Of a stretch of 13,159 nt of DNA, positions 1 to 7,407 are shown piece by piece. This stretch comes from Actinomycetota bacterium (lineage in GTDB: Bacteria > Actinomycetota > Actinomycetes > Nanopelagicales > Nanopelagicaceae). A model generated the notes under the pieces. The model had not been told where the DNA came from. It did no database searches and saw nothing but the letters and a program-made list of their open reading frames with translations. The stretch lies in NCBI GenBank assembly GCA_013205455.1, contig JABMMO010000066.1, forward strand, positions 1 to 13,159. The letters run 5' to 3'. Both the position numbers and the translations under genes were made by a program. Position 1 is the stretch's first letter. Each line of letters begins with the position of its first letter.

Positions 1-136
1 GAACTTCTTACCGTGGCAATCTGCTTATGCTGAGATGGTATTTATGGATGTTTTATGGCCAGATGTAACTAGAGCGACACTTTGGAAAGCGATTGAGATA
101 TATGCTGAACGTGAACGTAGGTTTGGTAAAGCTTAA
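1..136 (+). CDS. uppS: Isoprenyl diphosphate synthase (cis-prenyltransferase), C-terminal fragment
   Basis: Only the last 44 codons are present; the 5' part lies left of the window. The frame read from base 2 gives NFLPWQSAYAE, then VLWPD, and ends RERRFGKA before TAA at 134-136. This is the C-terminal signature of undecaprenyl/decaprenyl diphosphate synthases; the E. coli UppS tail has the same NFL-WQ-AYAE, DVLWPD and RERRFG blocks in the same order. The family condenses isopentenyl diphosphate onto an allylic primer in cis, making the lipid carrier for peptidoglycan and other envelope glycans at the cytoplasmic membrane face. It converges on the ZIP gene with a 5-bp gap (137-141) and no visible terminator hairpin. 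The family call is firm; product chain length cannot be judged from this fragment. Confidence 0.88.
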   Translation, partial: NFLPWQSAYAEMVFMDVLWPDVTRATLWKAIEIYAERERRFGKA

Positions 137-141
137 ATAAA

Positions 142-888
142 TTAGGCAATTCCTATATTTGCAACAACTAACCACATTATTATTACCCCTAGAATAGTTG
201 CCAACATTGTTAACCGAGATGGATGACGAGAATGCGCTTCCGGCAAGATGTGTGAAGTTGCGAGATAGATAACAAAGCCGGAAAAAACTGCTAGATAGAT
301 AGCAAGAACTGGATCGCTAATAGTTATATAAGTTCCAAGTGCCGCACCGCTGATGCGAGCAATCGCGTCCAAGGCGAGTAACCAAGTACCTCGTTTATCC
401 CAGTGCCCGCTCTTAATTAATAGTGAAACTGTATTTAAACCGTCACTAAATGCATGCACTAAAATCGCAATAAAAACTGCCAATCCAAGTGGATTACTAA
501 CTTGAAATGCCAATCCAAGCGCAACGCCATCTAAAAATACGTGGCCTCCCATAGCGAGCGCACCGAGCGAGCCAGCAATATTTACTGCATGTTTATGATC
601 ATGCCCATAATCAGATTCAGCCGGTTCGTGAGAGCCAAAAAATTGTTCTACGAAGTGCAACGCTAAAAAACCGCCAATTAACGCCATGGAAACCCCAGGT
701 ACGCCACCGATCGAGCTAGTCCCTAATTGAAAAATCTCAGGAAGTAAATCAAAGCCGACCAGACCCAGTAAGAGTCCAGCAGATAAGCCCAAAACAAGAT
801 GCAATCGATCGCGCGAGCGGATAGCGAGCAGGCCACCAGCCGTGGTTGCAACCGCAGTTAGCGCTGCTAAACCAATGGCTAAGTTCAT
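142..888 (-). CDS. ZIP-family divalent metal transporter
   Basis: A 248-residue polytopic membrane protein, predicted to import Zn2+ or a related divalent metal into the cytoplasm. It is built almost entirely of hydrophobic segments with the ZIP layout. An early helix carries GFDLLPE (D47, E51). A His/Asp-rich cytoplasmic-type loop (about 86-100) contains H87, H96, H98 and H100. Two metal-site helices follow with HVFLDG (H116, D120) and HAFSDG (H145, D149), and a late helix has HILPEAH. The start is ATG at 888, because translation from there opens directly with the first helix (MNLAIGLAAL). The frame stays open to 1002, but those extra 38 residues are Cys/Arg-rich, not hydrophobic and overlap glyS. 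A TACCCT -10 element ends exactly 6 nt before this ATG, suggesting a leaderless mRNA. Metal specificity cannot be read from sequence; the divergence from glyS may have no functional meaning. Confidence 0.86.
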   Translation of the reverse strand: MNLAIGLAALTAVATTAGGLLAIRSRDRLHLVLGLSAGLLLGLVGFDLLPEIFQLGTSSIGGVPGVSMALIGGFLALHFVEQFFGSHEPAESDYGHDHKHAVNIAGSLGALAMGGHVFLDGVALGLAFQVSNPLGLAVFIAILVHAFSDGLNTVSLLIKSGHWDKRGTWLLALDAIARISGAALGTYITISDPVLAIYLAVFSGFVIYLATSHILPEAHSRHPSRLTMLATILGVIIMWLVVANIGIA

Positions 889-894
889 GGATAG

Positions 895-900
895 AGGGTA
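895..900 (-). promoter_or_regulatory. Candidate -10 element of the ZIP gene (leaderless start)
   Basis: On the minus strand the sequence reads TGC-TACCCT, then six bases (CTATCC), then the ATG at 888. TANNNT six bases before a start codon places transcription start on the A of ATG. The TGC just upstream fits an extended -10. No convincing -35 hexamer was seen, and there is no Shine-Dalgarno sequence. Confidence 0.5.
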
Positions 901-911
901 GCAAGTGGCGA

Positions 912-917
912 TAAACT
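912..917 (+). promoter_or_regulatory. Candidate -10 element for the glyS operon
   Basis: TAAACT is the only plus-strand match to TANNNT in the 105-bp gap between the ZIP gene and glyS. It would start transcription near 924 and give a 5' UTR of about 70 nt. No recognisable -35 lies 17-18 bp upstream, so the call is weak. Confidence 0.28.
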
Positions 918-955
918 TCCCTACCTGCGCCCAGTTACATCCAGTAATTGCGAAA

Positions 956-965
956 GGTGCGCACC
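956..965. repeat. Perfect 10-bp palindrome GGTGCGCACC in the ZIP/glyS gap
   Basis: The bases read GGTGC-GCACC with perfect two-fold symmetry and no further extension. It sits about 30 bp upstream of the glyS ATG and 68 bp upstream of the ZIP start. With no loop it would make a poor RNA hairpin but a plausible site for a dimeric DNA-binding protein. It does not resemble the AT-rich consensus of Zur/Fur boxes. It may be chance. Confidence 0.3.
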
Positions 966-983
966 GCCGACAACCAGCCGGAT

Positions 984-989
984 GGAGAG
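984..989 (+). promoter_or_regulatory. Shine-Dalgarno site setting the glyS start
   Basis: GGAGAG lies four bases before the ATG at 994. It supports starting GlyS at MAQDRLEV rather than at the in-frame ATG at 982, which would overlap this site. It is the clearest ribosome-binding site in the window. Confidence 0.6.
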
Positions 990-993
990 CACC

Positions 994-2373
994 ATGGCCC
1001 AAGATCGTTTAGAAGTAATTGTTAGCCTCGCGAAACGTCGCGGATTTGTTTATCCCTCATCTGAAATTTATGGTGGACTTCGCGCATCTTGGGATTACGG
1101 CCCGCTTGGTGTCGAATTAAAAAACAATGTAAAACGCCAATGGTGGAAATCAATGGTTACCGGGCGTGAAGATGTTGTCGGTTTAGATTCTTGCGTAATT
1201 TTGGCAAAAGAAGTTTGGGAAGCATCCGGCCACGTAGAAACTTTTAGCGACCCGCTAACCGAATGTACCGAATGCCATAAGCGTTATCGAGCAGATCATT
1301 TAGAAGAAGCCTATGAAGCTAAAAACAAGAAGAAGCCAGATTCACTTTCTGAGATTAATTGCCCAAATTGTGGCAACAAAGGAAAATTCACAACACCGCG
1401 CCAATTTTCTGGATTATTAAAAACATTCCTGGGACCGGTCGAAGATGAATCTGGTCTTGCTTATATGCGTCCAGAGACCGCGCAAGGAATTTTCATTAAC
1501 TTTGAAAATGTTGCCACCACATCGAGAAAGAAACCACCTTTTGGAATTGGTCAAATTGGGAAATCTTTTCGAAATGAAATCACGCCCGGAAACTTTATTT
1601 TTCGAACTCGAGAATTCGAACAGATGGAAATGGAATTTTTTGTCGTACCCGGCACCGATGAAGAGTGGCACCAAAAGTGGATTGATACTCGTTTTGCTTG
1701 GTATGTTGATTTAGGTATTAATCCAGAGCGGTTACGGTTATTTGAACATCCGAAAGAGAAGCTCTCGCACTATTCCAAGCGCACTGTAGATATTGAATAT
1801 AAATTCGAATTTACTGGAACCGAATGGGGCGAACTAGAAGGCGTCGCTAATAGAACTGATTTTGATTTGAAAGCTCACTCAGAAAAATCTGGAAAAGATC
1901 TCTCTTGGTTTGACCAAGAGAAAAACGAGCGCTGGTTCCCGTTTGTTATCGAACCGGCGGCTGGTGTGGATCGGTGCGCACTTACCTTCTTGATGGATGC
2001 CTATACCGAAGATGAAGCGCCAAATTCGAAAGGCGAGATGGAAAAACGCACAGTGTTAAAGCTGGATCACCGGTTAGCTCCAGTAAAGGTAGCGGTGTTG
2101 CCACTATCTAGAAATGCGGACTTATCGCCTAAGGCGCGCGATCTTGCCATCCAACTTCGAAAACATTGGAACGTTGATTTCGATGATGCCGGCGCTATTG
2201 GCCGAAGGTATCGTCGACAAGATGAAATTGGCACCCCGTTTTGTATCACTATCGATTTTGAATCTTTAGAAGATAGCGCAGTCACAATTCGAGAGCGTGA
2301 CACCATGAAACAAGATCGAATTTCAATTGATAAAGTTGAAGCTTGGTTAGCACCGCGCTTACTTGGTTGTTAA
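994..2373 (+). CDS. glyS: Glycyl-tRNA synthetase, homodimeric (alpha2) class II type
   Basis: A 459-residue enzyme that charges tRNA-Gly with glycine in the cytosol using ATP. Visible features in order are: the N-terminal catalytic opening RRGFVYPSSEIYGG (about 16-28); a zinc-ribbon insertion with C91-x2-C94 and C123-x2-C126; RPETAQGIFINF (159-170); motif 2 around FRNEITP (192-198) with REFEQMEMEFF (206-216); a glycine-recognition stretch with NRTDFDLKAH; motif 3-like VIEPAAGVDR; and a C-terminal anticodon-binding domain from about VAVLPLSRNADLS to the end. Length matches the family. The start at 994 is chosen from GGAGAG at 984-989 and the usual short N-terminus; an in-frame ATG at 982 is the alternative. 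It is the first gene of a five-gene operon, and dus follows with overlap or nearly none. Nothing is missing or broken. Confidence 0.96.
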   Translation: MAQDRLEVIVSLAKRRGFVYPSSEIYGGLRASWDYGPLGVELKNNVKRQWWKSMVTGREDVVGLDSCVILAKEVWEASGHVETFSDPLTECTECHKRYRADHLEEAYEAKNKKKPDSLSEINCPNCGNKGKFTTPRQFSGLLKTFLGPVEDESGLAYMRPETAQGIFINFENVATTSRKKPPFGIGQIGKSFRNEITPGNFIFRTREFEQMEMEFFVVPGTDEEWHQKWIDTRFAWYVDLGINPERLRLFEHPKEKLSHYSKRTVDIEYKFEFTGTEWGELEGVANRTDFDLKAHSEKSGKDLSWFDQEKNERWFPFVIEPAAGVDRCALTFLMDAYTEDEAPNSKGEMEKRTVLKLDHRLAPVKVAVLPLSRNADLSPKARDLAIQLRKHWNVDFDDAGAIGRRYRRQDEIGTPFCITIDFESLEDSAVTIRERDTMKQDRISIDKVEAWLAPRLLGC

Positions 2374-3550
2374 TAAAATTTTGTTAACTAAAAAAATTGC
2401 ACCGCTGCATCTACCAATTACAAATGGTGGGTTTCCCAAAGGTGGCGTGACCATCAATCCGCCAGTTGTGCTAGCGCCGATGGCAGGCATTACAAATGCA
2501 GCATTTCGTATGCTCTGTCGCGAACAAGGAGCCGGTCTTTTTGTTTCCGAGATGATCACAGCTCGAGCCTTAACCGAACGCAATGTTGAAACTCTTCGGA
2601 TGATTGTGCCAGGCAAAGGTGAGAGTCCACGTTCGGTACAACTTTATTCAACTAAGCCACTTGATATTAAAAATGCAGTGCAAATGATTGGTAATGAAAA
2701 TTTAGCTGATCACATTGATCTGAACTTTGGTTGTCCAGTTCCAAAAGTTACCCGCAATGGCGGTGGCGCAGCACTTCCTTTTAAGCGGAATCTTTTCGCG
2801 GCGATTGTAGAAGCTGCAGTAAATACCGCAAAACCTTTTGGCATCCCAGTAACTGTAAAGATGCGAGTTGGGATTGATGACGAACATAAAACATATTTAG
2901 AAGCGGGAATGAGCGCTGCACAAATCGGAGTTGTTTGGGTCGCCTTACATGCGCGAACCGCAGCGCAGTTCTATGAAGGAAAATCTGATTGGTCCACGAT
3001 TACTCGATTGGTGGAACATCTAGCTCCTACCGGTGTTCCCGTTTTGGGAAATGGCGATATTTGGTCGGGAAATGATGGCTTAGCGATGATCGAAGAAACC
3101 GGTTGTGCCGGAATCGTGGTTGGGCGTGGTTGTTTAGGCCGACCTTGGTTATTTGCCGATTTAGTTCGGGCATTTAACGGTGAATCTGAGCGACCACTAC
3201 CGCGTCTTTTTGAAGTACGTGAAGTTTTATTTCGCCATGCCGAATTACTAACTGAATATTTTGGTAGCGAAGATCGAGCATGCCGAGATTTACGGAAGCA
3301 CACGGCTTGGTACTTAAAAGGTTTTAGAGTTGAAGGTGATTTACGAGCCCGGTTCGGAATGGTTTCTTCGTTAATTGAACTCCGTTACTTACTAGATCAA
3401 CTAGTAGATGCTCCTTATCCAGAAGCAATTGGTGATGCGCCACGTGGTCGCACCAGCCGTTCTAGATCAGTTTCGTTACCGCAAGGTTGGCTAAACGATC
3501 CAGATGAGTTTGCTGAAGTTAGCGAAGTCACTGCTGGGTCGGGTGGCTAA
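2363..3550 (+). CDS. dusB: tRNA-dihydrouridine synthase, DusB/NifR3 type
   Basis: An FMN-dependent enzyme that reduces specific D-loop uridines of tRNA to dihydrouridine with NADPH. Visible features are the TIM-barrel entry PPVVLAPMAGITN (about 33-45), the SEMITA block, and NFGCPVPKV with the catalytic Cys at about residue 124. These are followed by VKMRVGIDD, LHARTAAQFYEG, the phosphate-binding GNGDIW and VVGRGCLGRPW, and a C-terminal helical domain with HTAWYLKGF. These are Dus hallmarks in the normal order. The start is uncertain: no ATG precedes the barrel. TTG at 2363 overlaps the end of glyS by 11 bp; TTG at 2381 lies 7 bp after the glyS stop. Neither has a Shine-Dalgarno site, so translation probably depends on coupling to glyS. 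The residue numbers use the 2363 start. The DusB subfamily is the usual actinobacterial assignment, not proven here. Confidence 0.92.
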   Translation: MVVNKILLTKKIAPLHLPITNGGFPKGGVTINPPVVLAPMAGITNAAFRMLCREQGAGLFVSEMITARALTERNVETLRMIVPGKGESPRSVQLYSTKPLDIKNAVQMIGNENLADHIDLNFGCPVPKVTRNGGGAALPFKRNLFAAIVEAAVNTAKPFGIPVTVKMRVGIDDEHKTYLEAGMSAAQIGVVWVALHARTAAQFYEGKSDWSTITRLVEHLAPTGVPVLGNGDIWSGNDGLAMIEETGCAGIVVGRGCLGRPWLFADLVRAFNGESERPLPRLFEVREVLFRHAELLTEYFGSEDRACRDLRKHTAWYLKGFRVEGDLRARFGMVSSLIELRYLLDQLVDAPYPEAIGDAPRGRTSRSRSVSLPQGWLNDPDEFAEVSEVTAGSGG

Positions 3551-4174
3551 ATGTTTGGTTTTAAAATAATACGTAAATTGCTTTCATTTATCATTTTATT
3601 AATTTTAGTTGCACTACTTTGGCCACTTGGTCAAGTCTGGTACGCCGCACATAATCCAACTATTAGAAAAGCTGATGTCATCGTGGTATTGGGTGCTGCA
3701 CAACTTGATGGTCGACCTGGTGAAGTTCTACAAGCCAGATTAGAACAAGCAAAACGAATTTATGATTTAGGTTTAGCCCCAAAAATAATTACCGTTGGTT
3801 CTGGCGCGCCTGGCGATAGAACGACTGAAGCTGCGTCGAGTAAGAATTGGTTAATTAGCCACGGAGTTCCAAGGAAAGCTATTTCTGCGCTTGCGATTGG
3901 TCGCGACACTTATGCAAGCACAATTAGTTTTACCGATGAAATGAAAGCTCGAATGAAACGCGATGCCATTATTGTTACTGATCCATACCACTGTTACCGA
4001 GCAATGACGATGGCTAATGATCAAGGAATTGTTAGTACATGTTCGCCCACAACTACTGGCCCATCATCGATAAAAAACGCTGGATATCGCTATTTGATTC
4101 GCGAAACTGGCGCGTATTTAGCCTATATAACGCTAGGTCGCCGCGGCATTCATATCAGCGACCGAAATCAATAG
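3551..4174 (+). CDS. YdcF/SanA-like DUF218 membrane-anchored protein
   Basis: A 207-residue protein. One hydrophobic segment at about 9-26 follows a basic N-terminus (FKIIRK), giving a signal anchor with the bulk of the protein outside. The globular part is a DUF218 domain: DVIVVLGAAQLDGRPGEVLQARL (42-64, conserved opening strand), GLAPKIITVGSGAPGDRTTEA (acidic/Gly loop), SHGVP, TYAS and IIVTDPYHCYRA near the end of the domain. Relatives (SanA, ElyC, YdcF) influence envelope integrity and lipid-carrier use, but their chemistry is unsettled, so no reaction is assigned. The ATG directly abuts the dus stop (TAA at 3548-3550, ATG at 3551), so translation is coupled; the upstream GGGTGG is a weak ribosome site. 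Its place between dus and dgt is probably only operon membership. Confidence 0.82.
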   Translation: MFGFKIIRKLLSFIILLILVALLWPLGQVWYAAHNPTIRKADVIVVLGAAQLDGRPGEVLQARLEQAKRIYDLGLAPKIITVGSGAPGDRTTEAASSKNWLISHGVPRKAISALAIGRDTYASTISFTDEMKARMKRDAIIVTDPYHCYRAMTMANDQGIVSTCSPTTTGPSSIKNAGYRYLIRETGAYLAYITLGRRGIHISDRNQ

Positions 4175-4184
4175 GCTAACGACT

Positions 4185-5429
4185 ATGGTGCTGCGACCCG
4201 CGATTGAACATTCTGCTTACGATGCAGATGCCCGCGAAAGATTTCTTGATGAACCAGCAAAGCGTCCAGGGCGTACTGAATTTTCGCGCGACCGCGCTCG
4301 AATTATTCACTCGTTTGCGTTGCGAAGACTTGCCGCAAAAACCCAAGTAGCAGTTCCATGGGCAAGTGATTTTCCGAGAACTCGACTCTCACATTCTTTA
4401 GAGTGCGCGCAAGTCGGACGCGAACTTGGCGCAGCACTTGGCGCAGATCCAGATTTGATGGAAGGCGCGTGTTTAGCACACGACATCGGCCATCCACCAT
4501 TTGGTCATAACGGGGAAGATGCCCTTGCTGAGATTGCAACAAGTTGTGGTGGCTTTGAAGGAAACGCCCAGAGTTTTAGATTGCTAACTCGTATCGAAGC
4601 AAAAACTGTGGATGAAGCTGGGATTTCAGTTGGTTTAAATCTAACACGTGCATCATTAGATGCCGCAACTAAATATCCGTGGAGTAATTTAGAAAATTCT
4701 AAAAAATTTGGGGTTTACCAAGACGATTTACCTATTTTTAATTGGATGCGGGAAGGTGCGCCAACCGGATACACCAGCATGGAAGCACAAATTATGGATT
4801 GGTCAGATGATGTTGCCTATTCCGTGCACGATCTAGAAGATGGATTAGTCACCGGTCAAGTGGTGATAGAAAAAATTGAGAGCAATTTGTCAGAACTTTT
4901 TAAAGTAGCGCAAGAAAGTTATCTCGCTGATATCACAACGTCTGAAGCGGAAAGTGCGATGGCATCCTTGAGGAGCCTTTCTTGTTGGCCAACAAGTTTC
5001 GATAGGAGCCATCGACATCTTGCGCGCTTGAAAGATTTAACCAGCCAACTAGTTGGCCGCTATGCGCTGGCCGCTGAGCGCGAAACCCGTGCGAAGTATG
5101 GTGTTACCGATTTAGTTAGATATAACGCCGATTTAGTAGTGCCACGCCCACATCGCGCGGAAGTAGCGCTACTGAAATCAATTGCGGGCTATTACATTAT
5201 TCAAGCTGAAGATTCGCAAGACCGTTATGCAAAACAACGAACCACAATTCACCGACTTGTGGAAGCGGTTAGGGCAGGCGCGCCTGGCACTTTGGAGAGT
5301 TTCTTTTTACAAGAATGGGAGCGCGCAAGCGACGAAAGTGACAAATTGCGGGTTGTGATTGACCAAGTAGCTTCGCTTACTGATATGGGCGCATATTTAC
5401 TGCACGATAAATTGACCAAAGTAGGATAA
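4185..5429 (+). CDS. dgt: dGTPase-like deoxynucleoside triphosphate triphosphohydrolase (HD domain)
   Basis: A 414-residue metal-dependent hydrolase that removes tripolyphosphate from dNTPs, adjusting the dNTP pool in the cytosol. The N-terminal region AKRPGRTEFSRDRARIIHS-x-ALRRLAAKTQV (about 25-55) is the conserved Dgt opening. The HD metal site is complete: H70 in RLSHSLE, H99-D100 in AHDIGHPPFGHNGE (H103 and H108 also conserved), and the later Asp in WSDDVAYSVHDLED (about 206-219). FEGNAQSFR (124-132) is the family block after the HD motif. The length is normal for the actinobacterial subfamily. The ATG at 4185 lies 10 bp after the preceding stop with little Shine-Dalgarno character, and the next gene begins 5 bp after its stop. 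The dgt-dnaG pairing is a known actinobacterial arrangement, as in mycobacteria. Substrate preference among dNTPs cannot be told. Confidence 0.94.
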   Translation: MVLRPAIEHSAYDADARERFLDEPAKRPGRTEFSRDRARIIHSFALRRLAAKTQVAVPWASDFPRTRLSHSLECAQVGRELGAALGADPDLMEGACLAHDIGHPPFGHNGEDALAEIATSCGGFEGNAQSFRLLTRIEAKTVDEAGISVGLNLTRASLDAATKYPWSNLENSKKFGVYQDDLPIFNWMREGAPTGYTSMEAQIMDWSDDVAYSVHDLEDGLVTGQVVIEKIESNLSELFKVAQESYLADITTSEAESAMASLRSLSCWPTSFDRSHRHLARLKDLTSQLVGRYALAAERETRAKYGVTDLVRYNADLVVPRPHRAEVALLKSIAGYYIIQAEDSQDRYAKQRTTIHRLVEAVRAGAPGTLESFFLQEWERASDESDKLRVVIDQVASLTDMGAYLLHDKLTKVG

Positions 5430-5434
5430 GCGCT

Positions 5435-7264
5435 ATGTCCGGTCGAATTCGAGATGAAGATGTTTCATATGTTCGCGACCGTTCTCCGGTAGATGAAGTT
5501 GTGGGTGAATATGTCCAACTTAAAAACGCGGGTGGCGGTCAAAAGAAGGGGCTCTGCCCATTCCATGATGAGAAATCTCCGTCCTTTCATGTAACGCCAA
5601 GCAAAGGGTATTTCCATTGTTTTGGGTGCCAGATTGGTGGTGATGTAATCGCCTTTATTATGAAGATGGAACATTTAACTTTTACCGAAACTATAGAACG
5701 ATTGGCGGAACGAATTGGCTACCAATTAACTTTTGATCAATCTTCTGGGACTAGAGCTCCGGCGGGACAACGCTCTAGACTAGTTGCAGCAAATTTAGCA
5801 GCATCAGTTTTTTATCAAGAGCAACTGCAATTGCCAACTGCTGCACATGGTCGTGATTTTTTACAAAAACGTGGTTTTGATAGAGAAGCTGCCGCAAGTT
5901 TTGGCGTCGGGTTTGCCCCTGATGAATGGGATGCTTTAACAAAATATTTATTAGGAAAAAGTTTCACTAATGAAGAGATTATGCTGGCTGGACTTTCAAA
6001 AGATGGTACCCGAGGTCCAATAGACCGGTTTAGAAATAGATTAACTTGGCCGATTCGAGATCTCTCCGGTGATGTAGTTGGCTTCGGTGCCCGGAAATTA
6101 GCAACCGATGAAGCTGACCAAGGTCCAAAATATTTAAATACGCCAGAGACTCCGATTTACAAGAAATCGCAAGTTTTATACGGGCTGGATGTTGCGAAGA
6201 AAGAGATTGCCAAGAAGCGTCAAGCGGTAATTGTTGAGGGATACACCGATGTAATGGCGGCACATTTAGCGGGGATAACTACCGCGGTTGCAACATGCGG
6301 TACTGCATTTGGCGATGACCACATCCGAATTCTTCGTAGGTTGTTAATGGATGATGATGCATTCCGAGGTGAAGTTATTTTTACATTTGATGGCGATGCG
6401 GCTGGACAGAAAGCCGCGCTTCGAGCTTTTACTGATGATCAGAAATTTGTAGCGCAAACTTTTGTGGCGGTAGAGCCAAATGGTAAAGATCCATGCGAAC
6501 TTCGCCAAGATTCTGGCGATGCCGCAGTTCGAGATTTAATTGCGCGCCGAGTTCCACTATTTGAGTTTGCGATTAAGAGTGCGATTGCACAATACGATTT
6601 AGCAACACCAGAAGGTCGAGTGAGTGCGCTAAATGTTGCGGCCCCATTAATAGGAAAAATTCGTGATACTTCACTTCGTCCAGAGTACGCCCGTTCACTT
6701 GCTGGCTGGCTTGGCATGGAAGTTGAGATTGTAAGTACTGCAGTTAAGCGCGGTATTTCAAATGTTGCTCGCACTGAAAACATTGAAGTGGAAAATGCGC
6801 AAGCTTGGCGACCAGAACCATCGGAGCCTCGCCTAATTTTGGAACGCGAAGTATTAAAAGCACGGTTACAAATGCCGGCGTTATGTCGCGGCTGGAAAGA
6901 TATCGAGAACAGCGCATTCACTCATCCCGCATATCAAAAATTGCGAGACTTTATTTTGACCCAACCCGAATATGAATCGGTTTCAATTGATCGCGCCGAA
7001 TCCGAAGATTTGCGTTCATTTATAACAGAGTTAACTGTCGAACCAATTAGAACTGATGGCGAAGTTTCAGATCGTTATGTGTCCAGCATTATTGCAAGGT
7101 TGAGAGAGGTTGCGATTAGTCGTGCAATTGCTGAAATTAAATCCACCCTGCAACGAATTAACCCAGTTGAAAATGAGGCTGAATACAATCGAATATTTGG
7201 CGATTTAGTAGCGATGGAGACCACTCGCAGAACCCAGCATGAGTTGGGTTTAGGTGAGATTTAG
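5435..7264 (+). CDS. dnaG: DNA primase
   Basis: A 609-residue primase that makes the RNA primers for replication and partners with the replicative helicase. The N-terminal zinc domain is intact: C41-x2-H44-x17-C62-x2-C65, with the surrounding CPFHDEKSPSF and YFHCFGC. The linker/catalytic core shows DFLQKRGFD (141-149), RFRNRLTWPIRD (198-209) and GFGARKL. The TOPRIM domain carries IVEGYTDV (266-273) with the catalytic E268, and FDGDAAG (318-324) with metal-binding D319 and D321. The C-terminal 150-200 residues are helical and poorly conserved, as expected for the helicase-binding domain. AGGA at 5423-5426 precedes the ATG at 5435 and overlaps the end of dgt. It is the last protein gene of the glyS operon; tRNA-Asn begins 38 bp after its stop. 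Confidence 0.96.
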   Translation: MSGRIRDEDVSYVRDRSPVDEVVGEYVQLKNAGGGQKKGLCPFHDEKSPSFHVTPSKGYFHCFGCQIGGDVIAFIMKMEHLTFTETIERLAERIGYQLTFDQSSGTRAPAGQRSRLVAANLAASVFYQEQLQLPTAAHGRDFLQKRGFDREAAASFGVGFAPDEWDALTKYLLGKSFTNEEIMLAGLSKDGTRGPIDRFRNRLTWPIRDLSGDVVGFGARKLATDEADQGPKYLNTPETPIYKKSQVLYGLDVAKKEIAKKRQAVIVEGYTDVMAAHLAGITTAVATCGTAFGDDHIRILRRLLMDDDAFRGEVIFTFDGDAAGQKAALRAFTDDQKFVAQTFVAVEPNGKDPCELRQDSGDAAVRDLIARRVPLFEFAIKSAIAQYDLATPEGRVSALNVAAPLIGKIRDTSLRPEYARSLAGWLGMEVEIVSTAVKRGISNVARTENIEVENAQAWRPEPSEPRLILEREVLKARLQMPALCRGWKDIENSAFTHPAYQKLRDFILTQPEYESVSIDRAESEDLRSFITELTVEPIRTDGEVSDRYVSSIIARLREVAISRAIAEIKSTLQRINPVENEAEYNRIFGDLVAMETTRRTQHELGLGEI

Positions 7265-7283
7265 AGCCTTTCTGATTTTCAGA

Positions 7284-7289
7284 TAGAGT
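7284..7289 (+). promoter_or_regulatory. Candidate -10 element for tRNA-Asn
   Basis: TAGAGT lies 13 bp before the tRNA, with a weak -35-like TTAGAG at 7261-7266 and a 17-bp spacer overlapping the dnaG stop. It would place the transcript start at about 7296. The tRNA could instead be read through from the dnaG operon. Confidence 0.35.
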
Positions 7290-7302
7290 TCGCACTTAGC
7301 AA

Positions 7303-7378
7303 TCCCTGATAGCTCAATTGGCAGAGCAGCCGGCTGTTAACCGGCAGGTTCTTGGTTCGAGTCCAAGTCAGGGAGCCA
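7303..7378 (+). tRNA. tRNA-Asn (anticodon GUU), CCA encoded
   Basis: A complete cloverleaf can be drawn by hand. The acceptor stem pairs 7303-7309 (TCCCTGA) with 7368-7374 (TCAGGGA). The D stem pairs 7312-7315 (GCTC) with 7324-7327 (GAGC). The anticodon stem pairs 7329-7333 (GCCGG) with 7341-7345 (CCGGC). The loop is CTGTTAA, giving anticodon GTT at 7336-7338. The T stem pairs 7351-7355 (CTTGG) with 7363-7367 (CCAAG), with loop TTCGAGT. The discriminator is G7375, and CCA is encoded at 7376-7378. All stems are fully paired. GUU reads both Asn codons. A tRNA-Asn next to dnaG is also found in mycobacteria. Confidence 0.97.
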
Positions 7379-7407
7379 TTTCGCAAATTAATGTGAATAA
7401 TGGAGCC

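Noticed and set aside
889..1002. N-terminal extension of the ZIP frame up to an ATG at 1002 (minus strand)
   Set aside because: The added 38 residues are Cys/Arg-rich with no membrane character, overlap the glyS start, and ignore the -10 element placed six bases from the ATG at 888.
1417..1714. Short open frames on both strands inside glyS
   Set aside because: They are alternative-frame shadows of the motif-rich GlyS catalytic core, with no homologous features.
6439..6921. 160-codon open frame antisense to dnaG
   Set aside because: It lies wholly opposite a well-conserved gene, is rich in Ser/Arg/Ala as reverse-frame shadows are, and shows no recognisable domain or start signal.
7271..7283. 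Small hairpin TCTGA-TTT-TCAGA after dnaG as a terminator
   Set aside because: The stem has only five weak pairs and no T-run follows; the next bases form a likely -10 element instead.
7318..7407. Upstream extension of the Rieske-fusion frame into the tRNA
   Set aside because: It translates the tRNA-Asn gene itself; the cloverleaf is complete, so those bases are RNA gene and not coding.
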